Below, in pieces: positions 8,729-18,618 of a DNA stretch of 64,000 nt (the stretch's first letter is position 1; the number at the start of each line of letters is the position of its first letter). The notes under the pieces were generated by a model. That model was given only the letters and a program-made list of their open reading frames with translations, made no database searches and was not told the DNA's origin. The translations under genes were made by a program, and so were the position numbers. Origin of the DNA: Natroniella sp046097105 (lineage in GTDB: Bacteria; Bacillota; Halanaerobiia; Halobacteroidales; Halobacteroidaceae); contig NZ_CP175562.1 of NCBI RefSeq assembly GCF_046097105.1, positions 1,984,001-2,048,000 of the forward strand, given 5' to 3'.

Positions 8729-11245
8729 TTAGTTATAATACTCAAAATACTCTTCAACTGTAGGAATCTTTCCTAAGATAGCAGCAACTGCTGCTACATG
8801 AGCTCCACCTAAATAAGTCTTAGAATCAGCCGGGCCAATTCTAGATTGATAATTACGAGTAGTCGTTGTCAAAGCAGTAACATTAGATCCAATTCTACGC
8901 TTATTACCCATACATAAACCACAACCAGGCATCGTAATTGTAGCTCCAGCTGCTGTCAAATTGGCTAGACTGCCGTCCTGTGCCAGTTGATTATATATAT
9001 CACGGGAAGCAGGACAGACTACAAAATTAACCCCCTGTGGTACTTGTTTACCTTCTAAAATTCTAGCTGCTGCTTGGATACTCTCTAAATCTCCTCCAAC
9101 ACAGCTACCAATAAAGATCTCATCTAACTCCACTCCACCTACTTCTGATAGACCAGCTACATTATCAGGATGGTGTGGCTTAGCTACTAATGGCTCCTCC
9201 AGCTCATCTAAAGGAATCTCAATTGTAGCTGCATACTGAGCATCTTCATCAGGTTGTAACAGAAGAGGATCAGCTAAAAATTCTTCAATTGATGCTATTG
9301 TTTCTTTAACAGATGGAGAAGTTTCGGCATCTACTCTTGATTTTAAATACTCCAAATTATCCTCAATTGCTTCAATAGTCTTCTGATCAGGAACTACAAC
9401 TCCAGCTGAAGCACTCCTTTCAGCTACAGCATTAGTCAGGATATATCGCTCATCAGAATCTAAAAATTCGACCCCTTCCATTTCAATAATCCGTCCATTA
9501 TAGACATCTTTACCTACAGTTTTTTCAGCATAAACTACCAATGTAGAAACTAAATCTCTAGCAGTAATACCTTCTTTAGGCTGACCAGTAAAGACAACTC
9601 TTACTGATTCATCCATAGTTAGATCCTGCTTACCATACTTCATAGCACCTGCTACAATATCAGAGGCTGCTGGAAAAGAGACCCCTCGTGGTGTTCTGGT
9701 ATGAGAGTCACCACCAACAATTACATCTGTCGGTAAGACAAAACGATTGGCAATAGTATGAATAATCCCTTCACCAGGCTCAAGACAGACTCCACCTCGC
9801 TTGGTAACAAAATCTTCAATAAATTGATGCCTGTCTCGATCTTCTGTAGATGGACATTCACCTGTATGGCATAAAGACTGAACTACAAACTCTGCCCCAA
9901 AATCTTCCCCAGCCATAGCTTGATACTCATCAAGTGTCATTGGCCCGGTAGTATCTTGAGAGAAGACCCCTCTAACCCTGACAGTAGCAGTCTCACCAGG
10001 TAAGATTGTATCTTTTCCATCAAGTCTATTAAAACCAACAATCTTTTGGGCCAATGTCTGTGGTACTCGTTCTTGCTCAGTCTCAGCCTCTGCTGGTAAT
10101 TTGCTTTGATCAAAATTTATTCCTTCTTCTGTACAATAATCGCTGGCCCATTGCTGCAACTCATTACCTGCATTAAAATAATTCATACCACCTGCAGCTA
10201 TCTTATTTAAGTTATACTTAATCGGTAATTTGATCTCTAACTCTTCTTCTCCATTAACAGTTAGTTTTTCATTATCCAAATCTAGCTCTAATCGATCCCC
10301 TTCTGTAATACTATCAGTATCACACTCTAATGGTAAGATGGCAGAAGCTACTAAAGAATTCTTAAAGATTGGAGCAAAACTTTTAGCAATTACAACCCCG
10401 CCTGCTTTCTTTTCTGGCTCACCATCAACTGGCTTACCTAATACCTGTAACATTGTATATGTAGCAGACTTTCGTGAAGAACCTTCCCCTAAAGCTGCTC
10501 CTGCTACAAAGAATATATCTTGCCCTTCTTCTTTTAATTTTTCTAAACGCTCTAAAAAGTCAGCTTCATCTTCCCGTCCATCCATAATAAATTGAGCATG
10601 TAATGGATGATCAGTTCGACTATCTGCATTTTTAGAAGGACTTAAGTGGCCGGTAGTAATATTATCGCCAACCTTAATACTTAACCCTTCATATTTATCT
10701 TCTAGCTTCCAATCAACAGCAAACTCTCGCTCAGCCCAACTTTTAATTATTCCTACAACAGTATCATTATCTATCATTAATTGGACTAATTTATCAAATT
10801 CCGCTCGATTAATCAACACTGTATCTTTTAGAATTTCTGTGATTTGATCAATAAAATACTCTTCCTCTAATAAATTAATCAACTCACCAGTAGCTGCTCC
10901 ACCCTTCATTTGGGCCAACAACTCCAATGCTTTCTCCTGTGATAAGTAATCTGTTACTATCTCTTCTCTTACAATATCAGCCAAACCCTCTGCCTTAATA
11001 TGTGAAGAAGGAAAGGTTCCCCTTCTTACTTCTTCAGTTAATAACCTCAAAAGTAATTGGTCTAACCTCTCTTCAGCAAAAATAGTAAACATCTCATCAT
11101 CTAAACCTTCTAGTTGCAATCCTGCAATTATTGCTTCAACTTCAACAGTTGATAATGGTCGTGGTGGTAAATCATAATCTTTCTTTCTGGCTAAAGCTTT
11201 CTTCTTATAGTCTTCTAAAACTTCTAATAGATTTCTTTTCTCCAT
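8729..11245 (-). CDS. acnB: Aconitate hydratase B
   Basis: An 838-residue AcnB-type aconitase that interconverts citrate and isocitrate through aconitate; many AcnB enzymes also hydrate 2-methylaconitate. An N-terminal helical (HEAT-like) domain and the swivel domain precede the catalytic core, the order typical of AcnB. The [4Fe-4S] ligands are the Cys of IGSCVGGDLESI and the two Cys of PGCGLCMGNKR; E. coli AcnB has MTN after the first Cys where this has VGG. No other TCA gene is adjacent. Its own ribosome site (TAGGAGGAG) and terminator suggest a single-gene unit. Confidence 0.88.
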   Translation of the reverse strand: MEKRNLLEVLEDYKKKALARKKDYDLPPRPLSTVEVEAIIAGLQLEGLDDEMFTIFAEERLDQLLLRLLTEEVRRGTFPSSHIKAEGLADIVREEIVTDYLSQEKALELLAQMKGGAATGELINLLEEEYFIDQITEILKDTVLINRAEFDKLVQLMIDNDTVVGIIKSWAEREFAVDWKLEDKYEGLSIKVGDNITTGHLSPSKNADSRTDHPLHAQFIMDGREDEADFLERLEKLKEEGQDIFFVAGAALGEGSSRKSATYTMLQVLGKPVDGEPEKKAGGVVIAKSFAPIFKNSLVASAILPLECDTDSITEGDRLELDLDNEKLTVNGEEELEIKLPIKYNLNKIAAGGMNYFNAGNELQQWASDYCTEEGINFDQSKLPAEAETEQERVPQTLAQKIVGFNRLDGKDTILPGETATVRVRGVFSQDTTGPMTLDEYQAMAGEDFGAEFVVQSLCHTGECPSTEDRDRHQFIEDFVTKRGGVCLEPGEGIIHTIANRFVLPTDVIVGGDSHTRTPRGVSFPAASDIVAGAMKYGKQDLTMDESVRVVFTGQPKEGITARDLVSTLVVYAEKTVGKDVYNGRIIEMEGVEFLDSDERYILTNAVAERSASAGVVVPDQKTIEAIEDNLEYLKSRVDAETSPSVKETIASIEEFLADPLLLQPDEDAQYAATIEIPLDELEEPLVAKPHHPDNVAGLSEVGGVELDEIFIGSCVGGDLESIQAAARILEGKQVPQGVNFVVCPASRDIYNQLAQDGSLANLTAAGATITMPGCGLCMGNKRRIGSNVTALTTTTRNYQSRIGPADSKTYLGGAHVAAVAAILGKIPTVEEYFEYYN

Positions 11246-11356
11246 ACTCTACTCCTCCTATAATTATTTGCTTATAATTATATCTTAAAACTTATAAATT
11301 TACAAATAGTTCACATCAGTTAAGACTAAACTTGATCTTAAGATTTAGTTAAAGAG

Positions 11357-11818
11357 TTAATTATTTTCTACTACTTCCTCCAGTTTAGCCTTTTCAGTCG
11401 TTGATAATAAATTATTAAGAGCCAATAAAATAATTAATCTATCTTCTAGCTTGGCAATTCCATCAATAAACTCCGTCTTTATCCCAGCCATCCCTCTTGA
11501 AGGTTGAGAAACCTGTCCCTGAGCAATCCTAACTACTTCTGAGGCATCATCAACAATAAAACCTACCTCAGTTTCATTGATTTTAACGACTATAATTCTA
11601 GTTTCAGCCTCAGGATCATAGTTGAATTCTAACCTCTTTCTTAAATCAATAATAGTAATAATATCTCCTCTTAAATTAATAATTCCTTCAATAAAATCAG
11701 CACTCTGTGGCAATTTCGTTACTTCTTTCCGCTTAATAATCTCTTGTACTTGCATAATTTTGACTCCAAATTCTTCTCTTCCCAATTTAAATACAATAAA
11801 CTGATTAATCTTATCCAT
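11357..11818 (-). CDS. cheW: CheW-like chemotaxis coupling protein
   Basis: A 153-residue single CheW domain. IIKRKEVTKLPQ, GIINLRGDIITIIDLR and GFIVDDASEVVRI are the family landmarks. It would couple chemoreceptors to CheA at the inner membrane. It is an orphan here, with no cheA or receptor in the window. The ATG follows a GGGGGGAT-type site. Confidence 0.85.
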   Translation of the reverse strand: MDKINQFIVFKLGREEFGVKIMQVQEIIKRKEVTKLPQSADFIEGIINLRGDIITIIDLRKRLEFNYDPEAETRIIVVKINETEVGFIVDDASEVVRIAQGQVSQPSRGMAGIKTEFIDGIAKLEDRLIILLALNNLLSTTEKAKLEEVVENN

Positions 11819-11932
11819 ACTTATCCCCCCTCAATTTATAATACAATTTCTAAAAAAGAAAGTAAAGAACAAATCATAACTAGAATCTTAAAATCAAAAG
11901 TTCACTCAATCAAAAGCCTATATAACTACTAT

Positions 11933-11961
11933 GTAAGGGACGGCCTCTGTGCCGCCCCTAC
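11933..11961. repeat. GC-rich intergenic palindrome (GTAGGGGCGGC type)
   Basis: GTAAGGGACGGC and GCCGCCCCTAC form an imperfect hairpin, with far higher GC than its surroundings. It resembles the REP-like GTAGGGGCG... palindromes scattered through many bacterial genomes. It lies between cheW and the pullulanase gene. The rest of that 188-base spacer shows nothing clear. Confidence 0.55.
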
Positions 11962-12006
11962 AAAATTATTTTCCCGTCATATCAATTTTTTTACTGACAC
12001 AAACAC

Positions 12007-13875
12007 TCATTTATAAAGCACCATCGTACTGATTCTAGGAACAATCACTTGCTTGCCATTTAACACCTCCAAAGTTTCAACCCCTGCTTGTTGATCAGCA
12101 ACTACAATCTTCCAGACTCCCTCAGTCGGTAAGAAGACTTGTTGTGCTTCTAAGTAAGGGTTATAAATCACTATGATCTCCTCCCATAGATCACCATTGG
12201 CATGCTCCTGTAACTGATAAGCGATTATTCCCTCAGAACTATCCAAAAATTTGAAATATTTTTTTATTTGATCAGCAGTATTCATCCTGAATGCTGGATG
12301 CTTTCTTCGCAACTCAATCAAACCCTGGTAATACTTAAAGGTATCATGATTATATATCTTACGTTCCCACTCAATTTGGTTAATTGCATCAGGAAAGTTA
12401 TAACTATTTTCTACTCCATATTTAGTTCTTAAAAGTTCAACTCCCCCATGTAAAAATGGGATTCCTTGTGAAGTTAGTACAATTGCATTAGCTAAATTAT
12501 TCATTCTAATCTTATCCTCATAAGTAGCATCTGGATTACTTCTTTCAATTTTATCCCATAAGGTCAGATCATCATGTGCTGAAACATAGTTAATAGCTTC
12601 TTCAGGAGCGAAAGTAAAAGAATTGATTCCACCCATAACTCCTACCTTCACCTTCTGAATTGTCTCTTTATCTAACTTACCATTAACATAACCTTTATCT
12701 TCGCCTCTAGTACTGCCCTTTAAAGCATCCCTAAACTCATCATTAAAGACAGCAACTCCTGATTCCTGTTGATTTCCTTTTCTCATCTGTTGCTCCATTG
12801 GTAATGGAGAAAAATCAGCTGTCCAGGGCTCTCCATAGACTAAAATTCTAGGATCAATCTCTTTTAACTCCTGAGCTATTCTTTCCATCGTCTCTTGATC
12901 ATGAAGAGCCATCAAATCAAACCTAAAACCATCAATATGATACTCTTTAGCCCAATATTTAACTGATTCAATAATAAATTTACGAACCATCGGATGTTCA
13001 GAGGCAACTTCATTACCACAACCTGAACCATTAGAATAATTACCCTGTTCATTGAATCGATAATAAGCCTCAGGGGCCAACTTTCCAAAATTAGAATTAT
13101 TAGTTTCATAAGTATGATTATAAACAACATCCATAACTACTCGAATCCCATTACGGTGTAAAGCTAGAATCATCTCTTTTGCTTCTCGAATTCTAACCAG
13201 TGGATTAGCAGAATCTCTAGCATAAGATCCTTCTGGAACATTATAATTTTGTGGATCATAACCCCAATTATATTGATAATCAACACTTTCATCAACAGTA
13301 GCAAAATCAAAGATTGGTAGTAGATGAATATGGGTAACCCCTAACTCTTTTAAGTGAGCAATTCCAGTCTTGATCTCTGTCTTAGGAATCGTCGTCCCTT
13401 CTTCAGTAAATGCTAAAAATTTACCCTTATGCTCCATCCCAGAATGTGGAGAAATAGAAAAATCTTTGACATGCATTTCATAAATGATACTATCTTCTAT
13501 TTCAACCAGAGGAGGCTTTTGATCATTTGTCCAATCTGCTGGATCACTCTCCTTTAAATCAATAACTACTCCTTTATGTCCATTTTGAACTACTGCTTTA
13601 GCATACGGATCGACTACACACTTAATCTCATTATCTATCTCTACAATATAATTATAAAGTTTGTTCTTTTGATCACCACTTACAACTATACTCCACACCC
13701 CTTGCTGCTCCTGGTTCATCTTAACAACTTGCCCTCCCCCTTCCTGAGAAGGAGCTGGTTCATATAAGATTAAATCAACACTACTGGCTTTAGGAGACCA
13801 GACAGCAAATTCAGTCTGTTCAGAGCTATAGTTGGCCCCTAGTTTTCTATTCAAAGGATAGTCATTATCTAACAT
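12007..13875 (-). CDS. pulA: Type I pullulanase (cytosolic debranching enzyme)
   Basis: 622 residues with a CBM48-like N-terminus (about 8-105) and a GH13 barrel. The pullulanase signature YNWGYDP is at 202-208, VVMDVVYNHT near 247, the nucleophile is D320 in GFRFD, the acid/base is E349 in VYGEPW, and the transition-state Asp is in SAHDD (434-436). It hydrolyses alpha-1,6 branches of glycogen or pullulan. There is no signal peptide, so it acts inside the cell. It lies directly downstream of the glucan phosphorylase in the same orientation, consistent with joint glycogen breakdown. Confidence 0.9.
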   Translation of the reverse strand: MLDNDYPLNRKLGANYSSEQTEFAVWSPKASSVDLILYEPAPSQEGGGQVVKMNQEQQGVWSIVVSGDQKNKLYNYIVEIDNEIKCVVDPYAKAVVQNGHKGVVIDLKESDPADWTNDQKPPLVEIEDSIIYEMHVKDFSISPHSGMEHKGKFLAFTEEGTTIPKTEIKTGIAHLKELGVTHIHLLPIFDFATVDESVDYQYNWGYDPQNYNVPEGSYARDSANPLVRIREAKEMILALHRNGIRVVMDVVYNHTYETNNSNFGKLAPEAYYRFNEQGNYSNGSGCGNEVASEHPMVRKFIIESVKYWAKEYHIDGFRFDLMALHDQETMERIAQELKEIDPRILVYGEPWTADFSPLPMEQQMRKGNQQESGVAVFNDEFRDALKGSTRGEDKGYVNGKLDKETIQKVKVGVMGGINSFTFAPEEAINYVSAHDDLTLWDKIERSNPDATYEDKIRMNNLANAIVLTSQGIPFLHGGVELLRTKYGVENSYNFPDAINQIEWERKIYNHDTFKYYQGLIELRRKHPAFRMNTADQIKKYFKFLDSSEGIIAYQLQEHANGDLWEEIIVIYNPYLEAQQVFLPTEGVWKIVVADQQAGVETLEVLNGKQVIVPRISTMVLYK

Positions 13876-13903
13876 CTAAACACCCCTCCTTTCGTAATAA
13901 AAA

Positions 13904-13922
13904 AGCCAGCCTTACAGCTGGC
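13904..13922 (-). terminator. Terminator of glucan phosphorylase
   Basis: AGCCAGC/GCTGGCT stem with a 6-base loop, followed on the minus strand by TTTTTT. It suggests the phosphorylase and pullulanase are at least partly separate transcripts. Confidence 0.8.
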
Positions 13923-13932
13923 TAATACAACT

Positions 13933-15591
13933 TTAATCTGTCTGCTTATACATCAATTGGTAATAATCATCGACCATTCTTGCGGCAGAAAACTTCTGAT
14001 ACGTATCTTCATGGCTTGCTTGCATCATCTTTACCCACTGATCTTGTTTTTGATAATAAGTCGGTAAAACCTCATCAAATAATACCTTATAAAGATTTTC
14101 AAGATCATATTCATCTAATTTCTTAATCTTTTCGTCATAACCTCCTGAAAAATCTTCAGCAGTCTTTGGTTCAGTTCCAATCGCCCAACCATTCTTACCA
14201 TGGCGACAAGCTTCTGGCCACCAACCATCAAGAATACTTAAATTAAGTACTCCATTCATAGCTGCCTTCATTCCAGAAGTACCACTCGCTTCCTTAGGTC
14301 GGCGAGGATTATTCAACCAAACATCACATCCTCGTGTCAACCATCTACCTGTTTCCATATTATAATCTTCAATAAAGACAACACTTTCAGGATACTTTTT
14401 AGACATCTTGACTAAATTGGCTATAATCTCTTTACCCATATCATCTAATGGGTGAGCTTTACCAGAGAAGATGATTTGAATCTTACCTTCTTCTAAATAC
14501 TTCTTAATTCTTGCTTCATTAGTAAAGATTAAATCACTTCTTTTATAAGGTGCAGCACGACGAGCAAATCCTATCAATAATTTTTCAGGATCTAGCTTTA
14601 CTCCATTCTTCTGCTCTACATATTCTAATAACTCTCTTTTTATCTCTTGGTGTGTCTCCCAAATATTATCTCCATCTCTAAAAGCTTTTACTATTCGATC
14701 ATCAACCCAGGTGGCTTGATGTACTCCATTAGTAATACCTAAAATTGGAGGAGCATTATCTACATAATCCCACATCTTACGTGCTGTCTTTTTATGTAGC
14801 TGTGCTACTCCATTTGCATTTCGACCCAACCTTAAACCAGCAACGGTCATATTAAATGGAGCATCTCCTAAAGCTACCATCTGTTCTGTTGTCAAGTTCT
14901 GATCTGCTCCCATATACCTTAGTAACGAATGTGAATGCCGTTCATTTCCTTGCTCTACTGGAGTATGAGTTGTAAATACTATATCTTCCTTCGTTTTCTG
15001 CCAAGCTTGATCAAAACCAATCTCTTCTTGATCCATCTTTTCTCTGATTAATTCAATCCCAGCAAATACAGCATGCCCTTCATTAAAGTGATAGACATCT
15101 GGTTCGATATTCAACTCCCGTAATGCTCTAACCCCTCCAATACCTAAGACCATCTCCTGAGCAATTCTTTCCTCAGCAAACCCACCATAAAGTTGGCCAG
15201 TAATCCATCTATCTGCACCATCATTCTCTGGAAGGTCCGTATCTAATAAGTATAGATCAGCATGACTAAACTCATCTACCTTCCAAACCTTACAGTAAAC
15301 ATCCCGTTGCCTAATCTTGACCTTGACTTTAACTCCCGTATCCTTTAAAAAATCATAATCATAAATTTTATAACTATCATAGGGTTGGCCCTCATCATCG
15401 ATCTGTTGATAATGATAACCTTGTTTCCATAAAATTCCTATTCCAACCAAAGGAGCACCGTCATCCTTAGCAGCTTTTAAGTGATCACCAGCTAAAATTC
15501 CCAATCCTCCTGAATAAATATTAAAGCTATTATCCAAACCATATTCCATACAAAAATAAGATACTTGTGGCTTTTTTGTCTGCTTAGCCAT
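13933..15591 (-). CDS. glgP: Alpha-glucan phosphorylase (short GT35 type)
   Basis: About 552 residues. It releases glucose 1-phosphate from alpha-1,4 glucans with PLP. YSGGLGILAGDHLKAA near the N-terminus and EASGTSGMKAAMNG near the C-terminus are hallmarks of the short bacterial/archaeal phosphorylases. I set the start at ATG 15591 (MAKQTKKP): AAGGAGG lies 6 bases upstream of it, whereas an upstream ATG (15630) would place that site inside the gene. With pullulanase downstream this forms a glycogen/maltodextrin degradation pair. Confidence 0.88.
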   Translation of the reverse strand: MAKQTKKPQVSYFCMEYGLDNSFNIYSGGLGILAGDHLKAAKDDGAPLVGIGILWKQGYHYQQIDDEGQPYDSYKIYDYDFLKDTGVKVKVKIRQRDVYCKVWKVDEFSHADLYLLDTDLPENDGADRWITGQLYGGFAEERIAQEMVLGIGGVRALRELNIEPDVYHFNEGHAVFAGIELIREKMDQEEIGFDQAWQKTKEDIVFTTHTPVEQGNERHSHSLLRYMGADQNLTTEQMVALGDAPFNMTVAGLRLGRNANGVAQLHKKTARKMWDYVDNAPPILGITNGVHQATWVDDRIVKAFRDGDNIWETHQEIKRELLEYVEQKNGVKLDPEKLLIGFARRAAPYKRSDLIFTNEARIKKYLEEGKIQIIFSGKAHPLDDMGKEIIANLVKMSKKYPESVVFIEDYNMETGRWLTRGCDVWLNNPRRPKEASGTSGMKAAMNGVLNLSILDGWWPEACRHGKNGWAIGTEPKTAEDFSGGYDEKIKKLDEYDLENLYKVLFDEVLPTYYQKQDQWVKMMQASHEDTYQKFSAARMVDDYYQLMYKQTD

Positions 15592-15845
15592 TAACATCCT
15601 CCTTATAAATCTTAATTGAAGTATAATCAACCTACATATCTTATTATAGACTAAATAAAGTTTATCTATTTAACTCAACTCCATAATTTACAATAAACTA
15701 CTTCCTTATTTATATTTATTATCCATCTATGTAATTTATATCTTTTTATAAATATTTAATAGATAAATTAGCAGTCAATAACTTAAAAAAGCCACTATAA
15801 AAAATATCCAGACCTTCAAAAGCATAATTTCATAAAGATCAAAAA
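15592..15845. other. Intergenic spacer, no gene seen
   Basis: About 250 bases of AT-rich sequence between dinB and glgP. It should contain the glgP promoter. I see no repeat, RNA gene or ORF that I can support. Confidence 0.5.
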
Positions 15846-15865
15846 AAGTGACCTTCCGGTCACTT
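15846..15865 (-). terminator. Terminator of dinB
   Basis: AAGTGACC/GGTCACTT stem with a 4-base loop, then TTTTTTT on the minus strand. It overlaps the dinB stop codon. Confidence 0.8.
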
Positions 15866-16910
15866 AATCAAATAATTTCAACTGTTTAAAATCCCCCTGT
15901 TTTAAGTTAGATAAGCTGACTCCAACTAACCTTACTTTCTTCTTCAATTCAATCCCTTCTAATAACCGCTCAACAACTTCATAAATTTCCTCTTCATTAT
16001 CAAAATACCTCTCCTCAGTCTTACTACGGGAAATTTCAACAAAATCTTCATACTTTATCTTAACTGTAATGGTTCTGCCTTTGACTTCTTTTTTCACCGC
16101 TCGTTGAGCTACCTGATGGCTCAAATGTTTTAAATTTTCTAATACTGCAACTTTATCATTTAAATCAAAGCTAAAGGTCGTCTCTTTTCCAATCGACTTC
16201 GGAGGGCCAGGTGGAGTGACCTTTCTCTCATCTTTTCCCCAAGCTAAATTATATAACTGATAACCTTTCTTGCCTAACTTTCTAATCAAAAAATGTTTAT
16301 CAGATTTAGCAATATCTTCAACTTCACATAATCCTAATCTCTTTAGCTTCTTTTCTGTTTGAGGGCCAACCCCCCACAACTGACTCACACCTAAAGGGAA
16401 TAACAAATCTTCAACGTCAAAAGGTGAAATAAGCTTAAATCCATCTGGCTTATCAAAGTCAGATGCCAACTTAGCTAAAAATTTATTATAACTAAGTCCT
16501 ACCGAAGCAATCAATCCCACCTCTTCTTTAATCCTACGCTTAATCTCCTTAGCTAATTGTAGACTATTACGCTTATTTTGGTTTAAATCCAAAAATGCTT
16601 CATCCAATGACAACGGTTCAACCAGTTCTGTATATTGAAGGAAGATATCATGAATTTGAGATGATATTTCCTTATAACGTCTATGGCGTGGCTTTAGGTA
16701 AACTCCGTGAGGACAGAGTCTTCTAGCTTGATGCATCGGCATTGCCGAATGAATTCCATAATTTCTAGCCTGATAAGAAGCAGTACTGACAACTCCCCTT
16801 CTACTCAAACCACCAATAATTACAGGTTTGCCGAACAAATCAGGATTATCTTTCATTTCAACCGCTGCATAAAAAGCATCCATATCAAGATGCATAATAT
16901 CTAATTCCAT
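15864..16910 (-). CDS. dinB: DNA polymerase IV
   Basis: A 348-residue Y-family translesion polymerase. The catalytic acidic residues are in HLDMDAFY (D9) and SLDEAFLD (D103, E104). The little-finger domain is present (KSIGKETTFSFDL near 240). It ends in QLKLFD, which looks like a beta-clamp binding peptide (QLxLF type). Length is normal. The start has a GAGGGTGGA site. No SOS box was identified. Confidence 0.92.
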   Translation of the reverse strand: MELDIMHLDMDAFYAAVEMKDNPDLFGKPVIIGGLSRRGVVSTASYQARNYGIHSAMPMHQARRLCPHGVYLKPRHRRYKEISSQIHDIFLQYTELVEPLSLDEAFLDLNQNKRNSLQLAKEIKRRIKEEVGLIASVGLSYNKFLAKLASDFDKPDGFKLISPFDVEDLLFPLGVSQLWGVGPQTEKKLKRLGLCEVEDIAKSDKHFLIRKLGKKGYQLYNLAWGKDERKVTPPGPPKSIGKETTFSFDLNDKVAVLENLKHLSHQVAQRAVKKEVKGRTITVKIKYEDFVEISRSKTEERYFDNEEEIYEVVERLLEGIELKKKVRLVGVSLSNLKQGDFKQLKLFD

Positions 16911-17002
16911 AATTCCACCCTCGAAAAATCCATTTAATATTTAACACTTAACATTTAATAACTAAAATTAAAAAAAACAACTTAAAAATATAATCTCTTT
17001 TT

Positions 17003-17035
17003 ATTCATTATTCATTATTCATTATTCATTATTCA
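17003..17035. repeat. Tandem ATTCATT heptamer repeat
   Basis: About 4.7 copies of ATTCATT. It abuts and slightly overlaps the plsC stop codon; on the minus strand the repeat reads as in-phase stops after Asn-Glu-Tyr. Slippage here could alter the last residues of PlsC. Confidence 0.8.
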
Positions 17036-17761
17036 ATATTCATTGCTTTTCAGATTTTTCGCAATAACCTCTCTTACATATAAGGTTATATCATCCCGTT
17101 CTTCTTTTGATAGCTTATCTACATAAATTGGATCAGAAATAATCAACTCTACCTCAGCTGCTGAAAGTAAACCCTCTTCTCCATTATTAATCTGGTAAGA
17201 ATTATTGATCGTAACCGGTACAATTGGAACACTCTCCCGTAAAGCTATCTTTAAACTACCCCGCTTAAATTTATTCAATTTAGCAGAACGGCTCCGCGTA
17301 CCCTCAGGAAATATAACTAAAGATTGGCCCGTCTTAAAGACTTGGCCCGCATTCTTGAAAGCTTTTAAAGTTTGACGAAAGTCATTCCGCTTAATAAAGA
17401 TACAACTCAGCTTCTTCATCCACAGATTAATTACTGGTAAATATCTCAACTCCCATTTAGCAATAAATGATTTAGGATGCTTAATATAACCTAACAATAA
17501 TGGAATATCAAAAGCTCCTTGATGGTTAGCCACAAACAAAACAGGTTGGTCAGGTATTTTTTCACTTCCTAAGACTTTAACCTCACTCCCAGTTGTATCA
17601 ACTACCTTCTCTCCCCACTGATAAGCAACTTGGTTAGCATAAGATCGTACTTCTTCCGTCTTAGCTGTCCATTCTAACCATATCAATTTAACAAATTGAG
17701 CTAACCGTAAAAATAGTAAATCTGCTACAAACATTACTAACCATATTAAATCCTTTAACAT
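17033..17761 (-). CDS. plsC: 1-acyl-sn-glycerol-3-phosphate acyltransferase
   Basis: A 242-residue membrane-bound PlsC/LPLAT enzyme that adds the second acyl chain in phosphatidate synthesis. An N-terminal hydrophobic anchor (5-30) precedes the HX4D catalytic motif (H80 to D85 in NHQGAFD) and the substrate motif FPEGTRSRS (151-159). Normal length. A GGAG site precedes the ATG. It stands alone between dinB and a repeat-filled spacer. Confidence 0.88.
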   Translation of the reverse strand: MLKDLIWLVMFVADLLFLRLAQFVKLIWLEWTAKTEEVRSYANQVAYQWGEKVVDTTGSEVKVLGSEKIPDQPVLFVANHQGAFDIPLLLGYIKHPKSFIAKWELRYLPVINLWMKKLSCIFIKRNDFRQTLKAFKNAGQVFKTGQSLVIFPEGTRSRSAKLNKFKRGSLKIALRESVPIVPVTINNSYQINNGEEGLLSAAEVELIISDPIYVDKLSKEERDDITLYVREVIAKNLKSNEY

Positions 17762-17883
17762 ATCATCACTCCTGGCTGATTTATTAAGTAATTCATTCTA
17801 ATTATGCTTTTATTATATCTAATCATTCCCCTCTAAACAACCACAAATCATTAATATCTCAATAGGTAATTATGAAGCGGAAT

Positions 17884-18157
17884 TTAATTGATATTAAGTG
17901 GCACTTTCAGTGCCACTTAATATCAGCTATCAGCCTTCAGTCGTGAGCCAGTTCAAAATCTTCAAAGCTAAAATCTAAAATCACTTAACCCCTTAAAATC
18001 AAAAGCTTAAAGCTTGTTTTGAATTTGATTTTATGGTTTTGTTTTTAGCTGATAGCTGAGGGCTGACCGCTGACCCTACGAGTTCTAAAATTCCAAGAAC
18101 TCTCCGTAACAAAAACCATTCGCTATGTGGCACAAAAGTGCCACATTATTGTAATTT
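17884..18157. repeat. Divergent member of the 228-bp MITE-like family
   Basis: About 274 bp. The left end TTAATTGATATTAAGTGGCAC leads straight into a hairpin (GTGGCAC/GTGCCAC). The interior carries the GCTATCAGCC...GATAGCTGAGGGCTGACCGCTGA inverted segments, and the right end TGTGGCAC...GTGCCACATTATTGTAATT matches the two identical copies at 20403 and 24700. The middle is unrelated to theirs. It fills most of the 18-kb spacer (17762-18189). Confidence 0.7.
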
Positions 18158-18189
18158 AGTTTTACTTTAACGTTTGATATTTCTAAAAA

Positions 18190-18210
18190 AGACTATCCTT
18201 ACGGATAGCC
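18190..18210 (-). terminator. Terminator of the glutaredoxin gene
   Basis: Minus strand GGCTATCC, a GTAA loop, GGATAGTC, then TTTTTT. Confidence 0.8.
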
Positions 18211-18218
18211 TCAATTCC

Positions 18219-18452
18219 TTATGCATATTTCTTCTCTAGATATTCAATTATCTTCACTGAATCATTAACTACTGTACCGTCACTATCCTCTATTACTGGC
18301 ACTTTAATCTGACCTGATAACTCCTTAATCTTAGTTCTTTTACTTCTCTCTCTTGGAACCTCTATCTTTTCATACTCCAAATCTAATTGATTCAGTTTTC
18401 GTCTTACTTTAACACAATAAGGACAAGATTCAAATTGATAAAGTTTAATCAT
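18219..18452 (-). CDS. Glutaredoxin-like thiol-disulfide protein
   Basis: 77 residues from the ATG at 18452 (MIKLYQFESCPYC), chosen because CAGGAGG lies 6 bases upstream; the longer frame from 18527 has no such site. A glutaredoxin/GST-N thioredoxin fold with CPYC active site (C10, C13), the cis-Pro of KVPVIED and a C-terminal SVKIIEYLEKKY helix. It would reduce protein or low-molecular-weight disulfides in the cytosol. Small stand-alone members of this type are common in anaerobes. Confidence 0.82.
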   Translation of the reverse strand: MIKLYQFESCPYCVKVRRKLNQLDLEYEKIEVPRERSKRTKIKELSGQIKVPVIEDSDGTVVNDSVKIIEYLEKKYA

Positions 18453-18618
18453 TTTTATCCTCCTGTTGTAATTTTTAACAGATGACCCTGCTATACTATT
18501 ATAAGCTATTAACTTATATTTTGCCACAATTATTATCTTATCTATTCTCTAACTCACATAGAACAATGCTTTATCCACTACTAAATAATTAACTCCTAGA
18601 ACATTTTTATCTGTTCTT

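Noticed and set aside
9944..10595. Long plus-strand open frames opposite acnB (for example 10230-10595)
   Set aside because: They are antisense to a well-supported gene, lack ribosome sites and show no recognisable protein features; they arise from acnB codon bias.
11933..11961. Terminator of cheW or the pullulanase gene
   Set aside because: The palindrome is GC-rich but has no T run and lies far from the cheW stop; it reads as a REP-like repeat.
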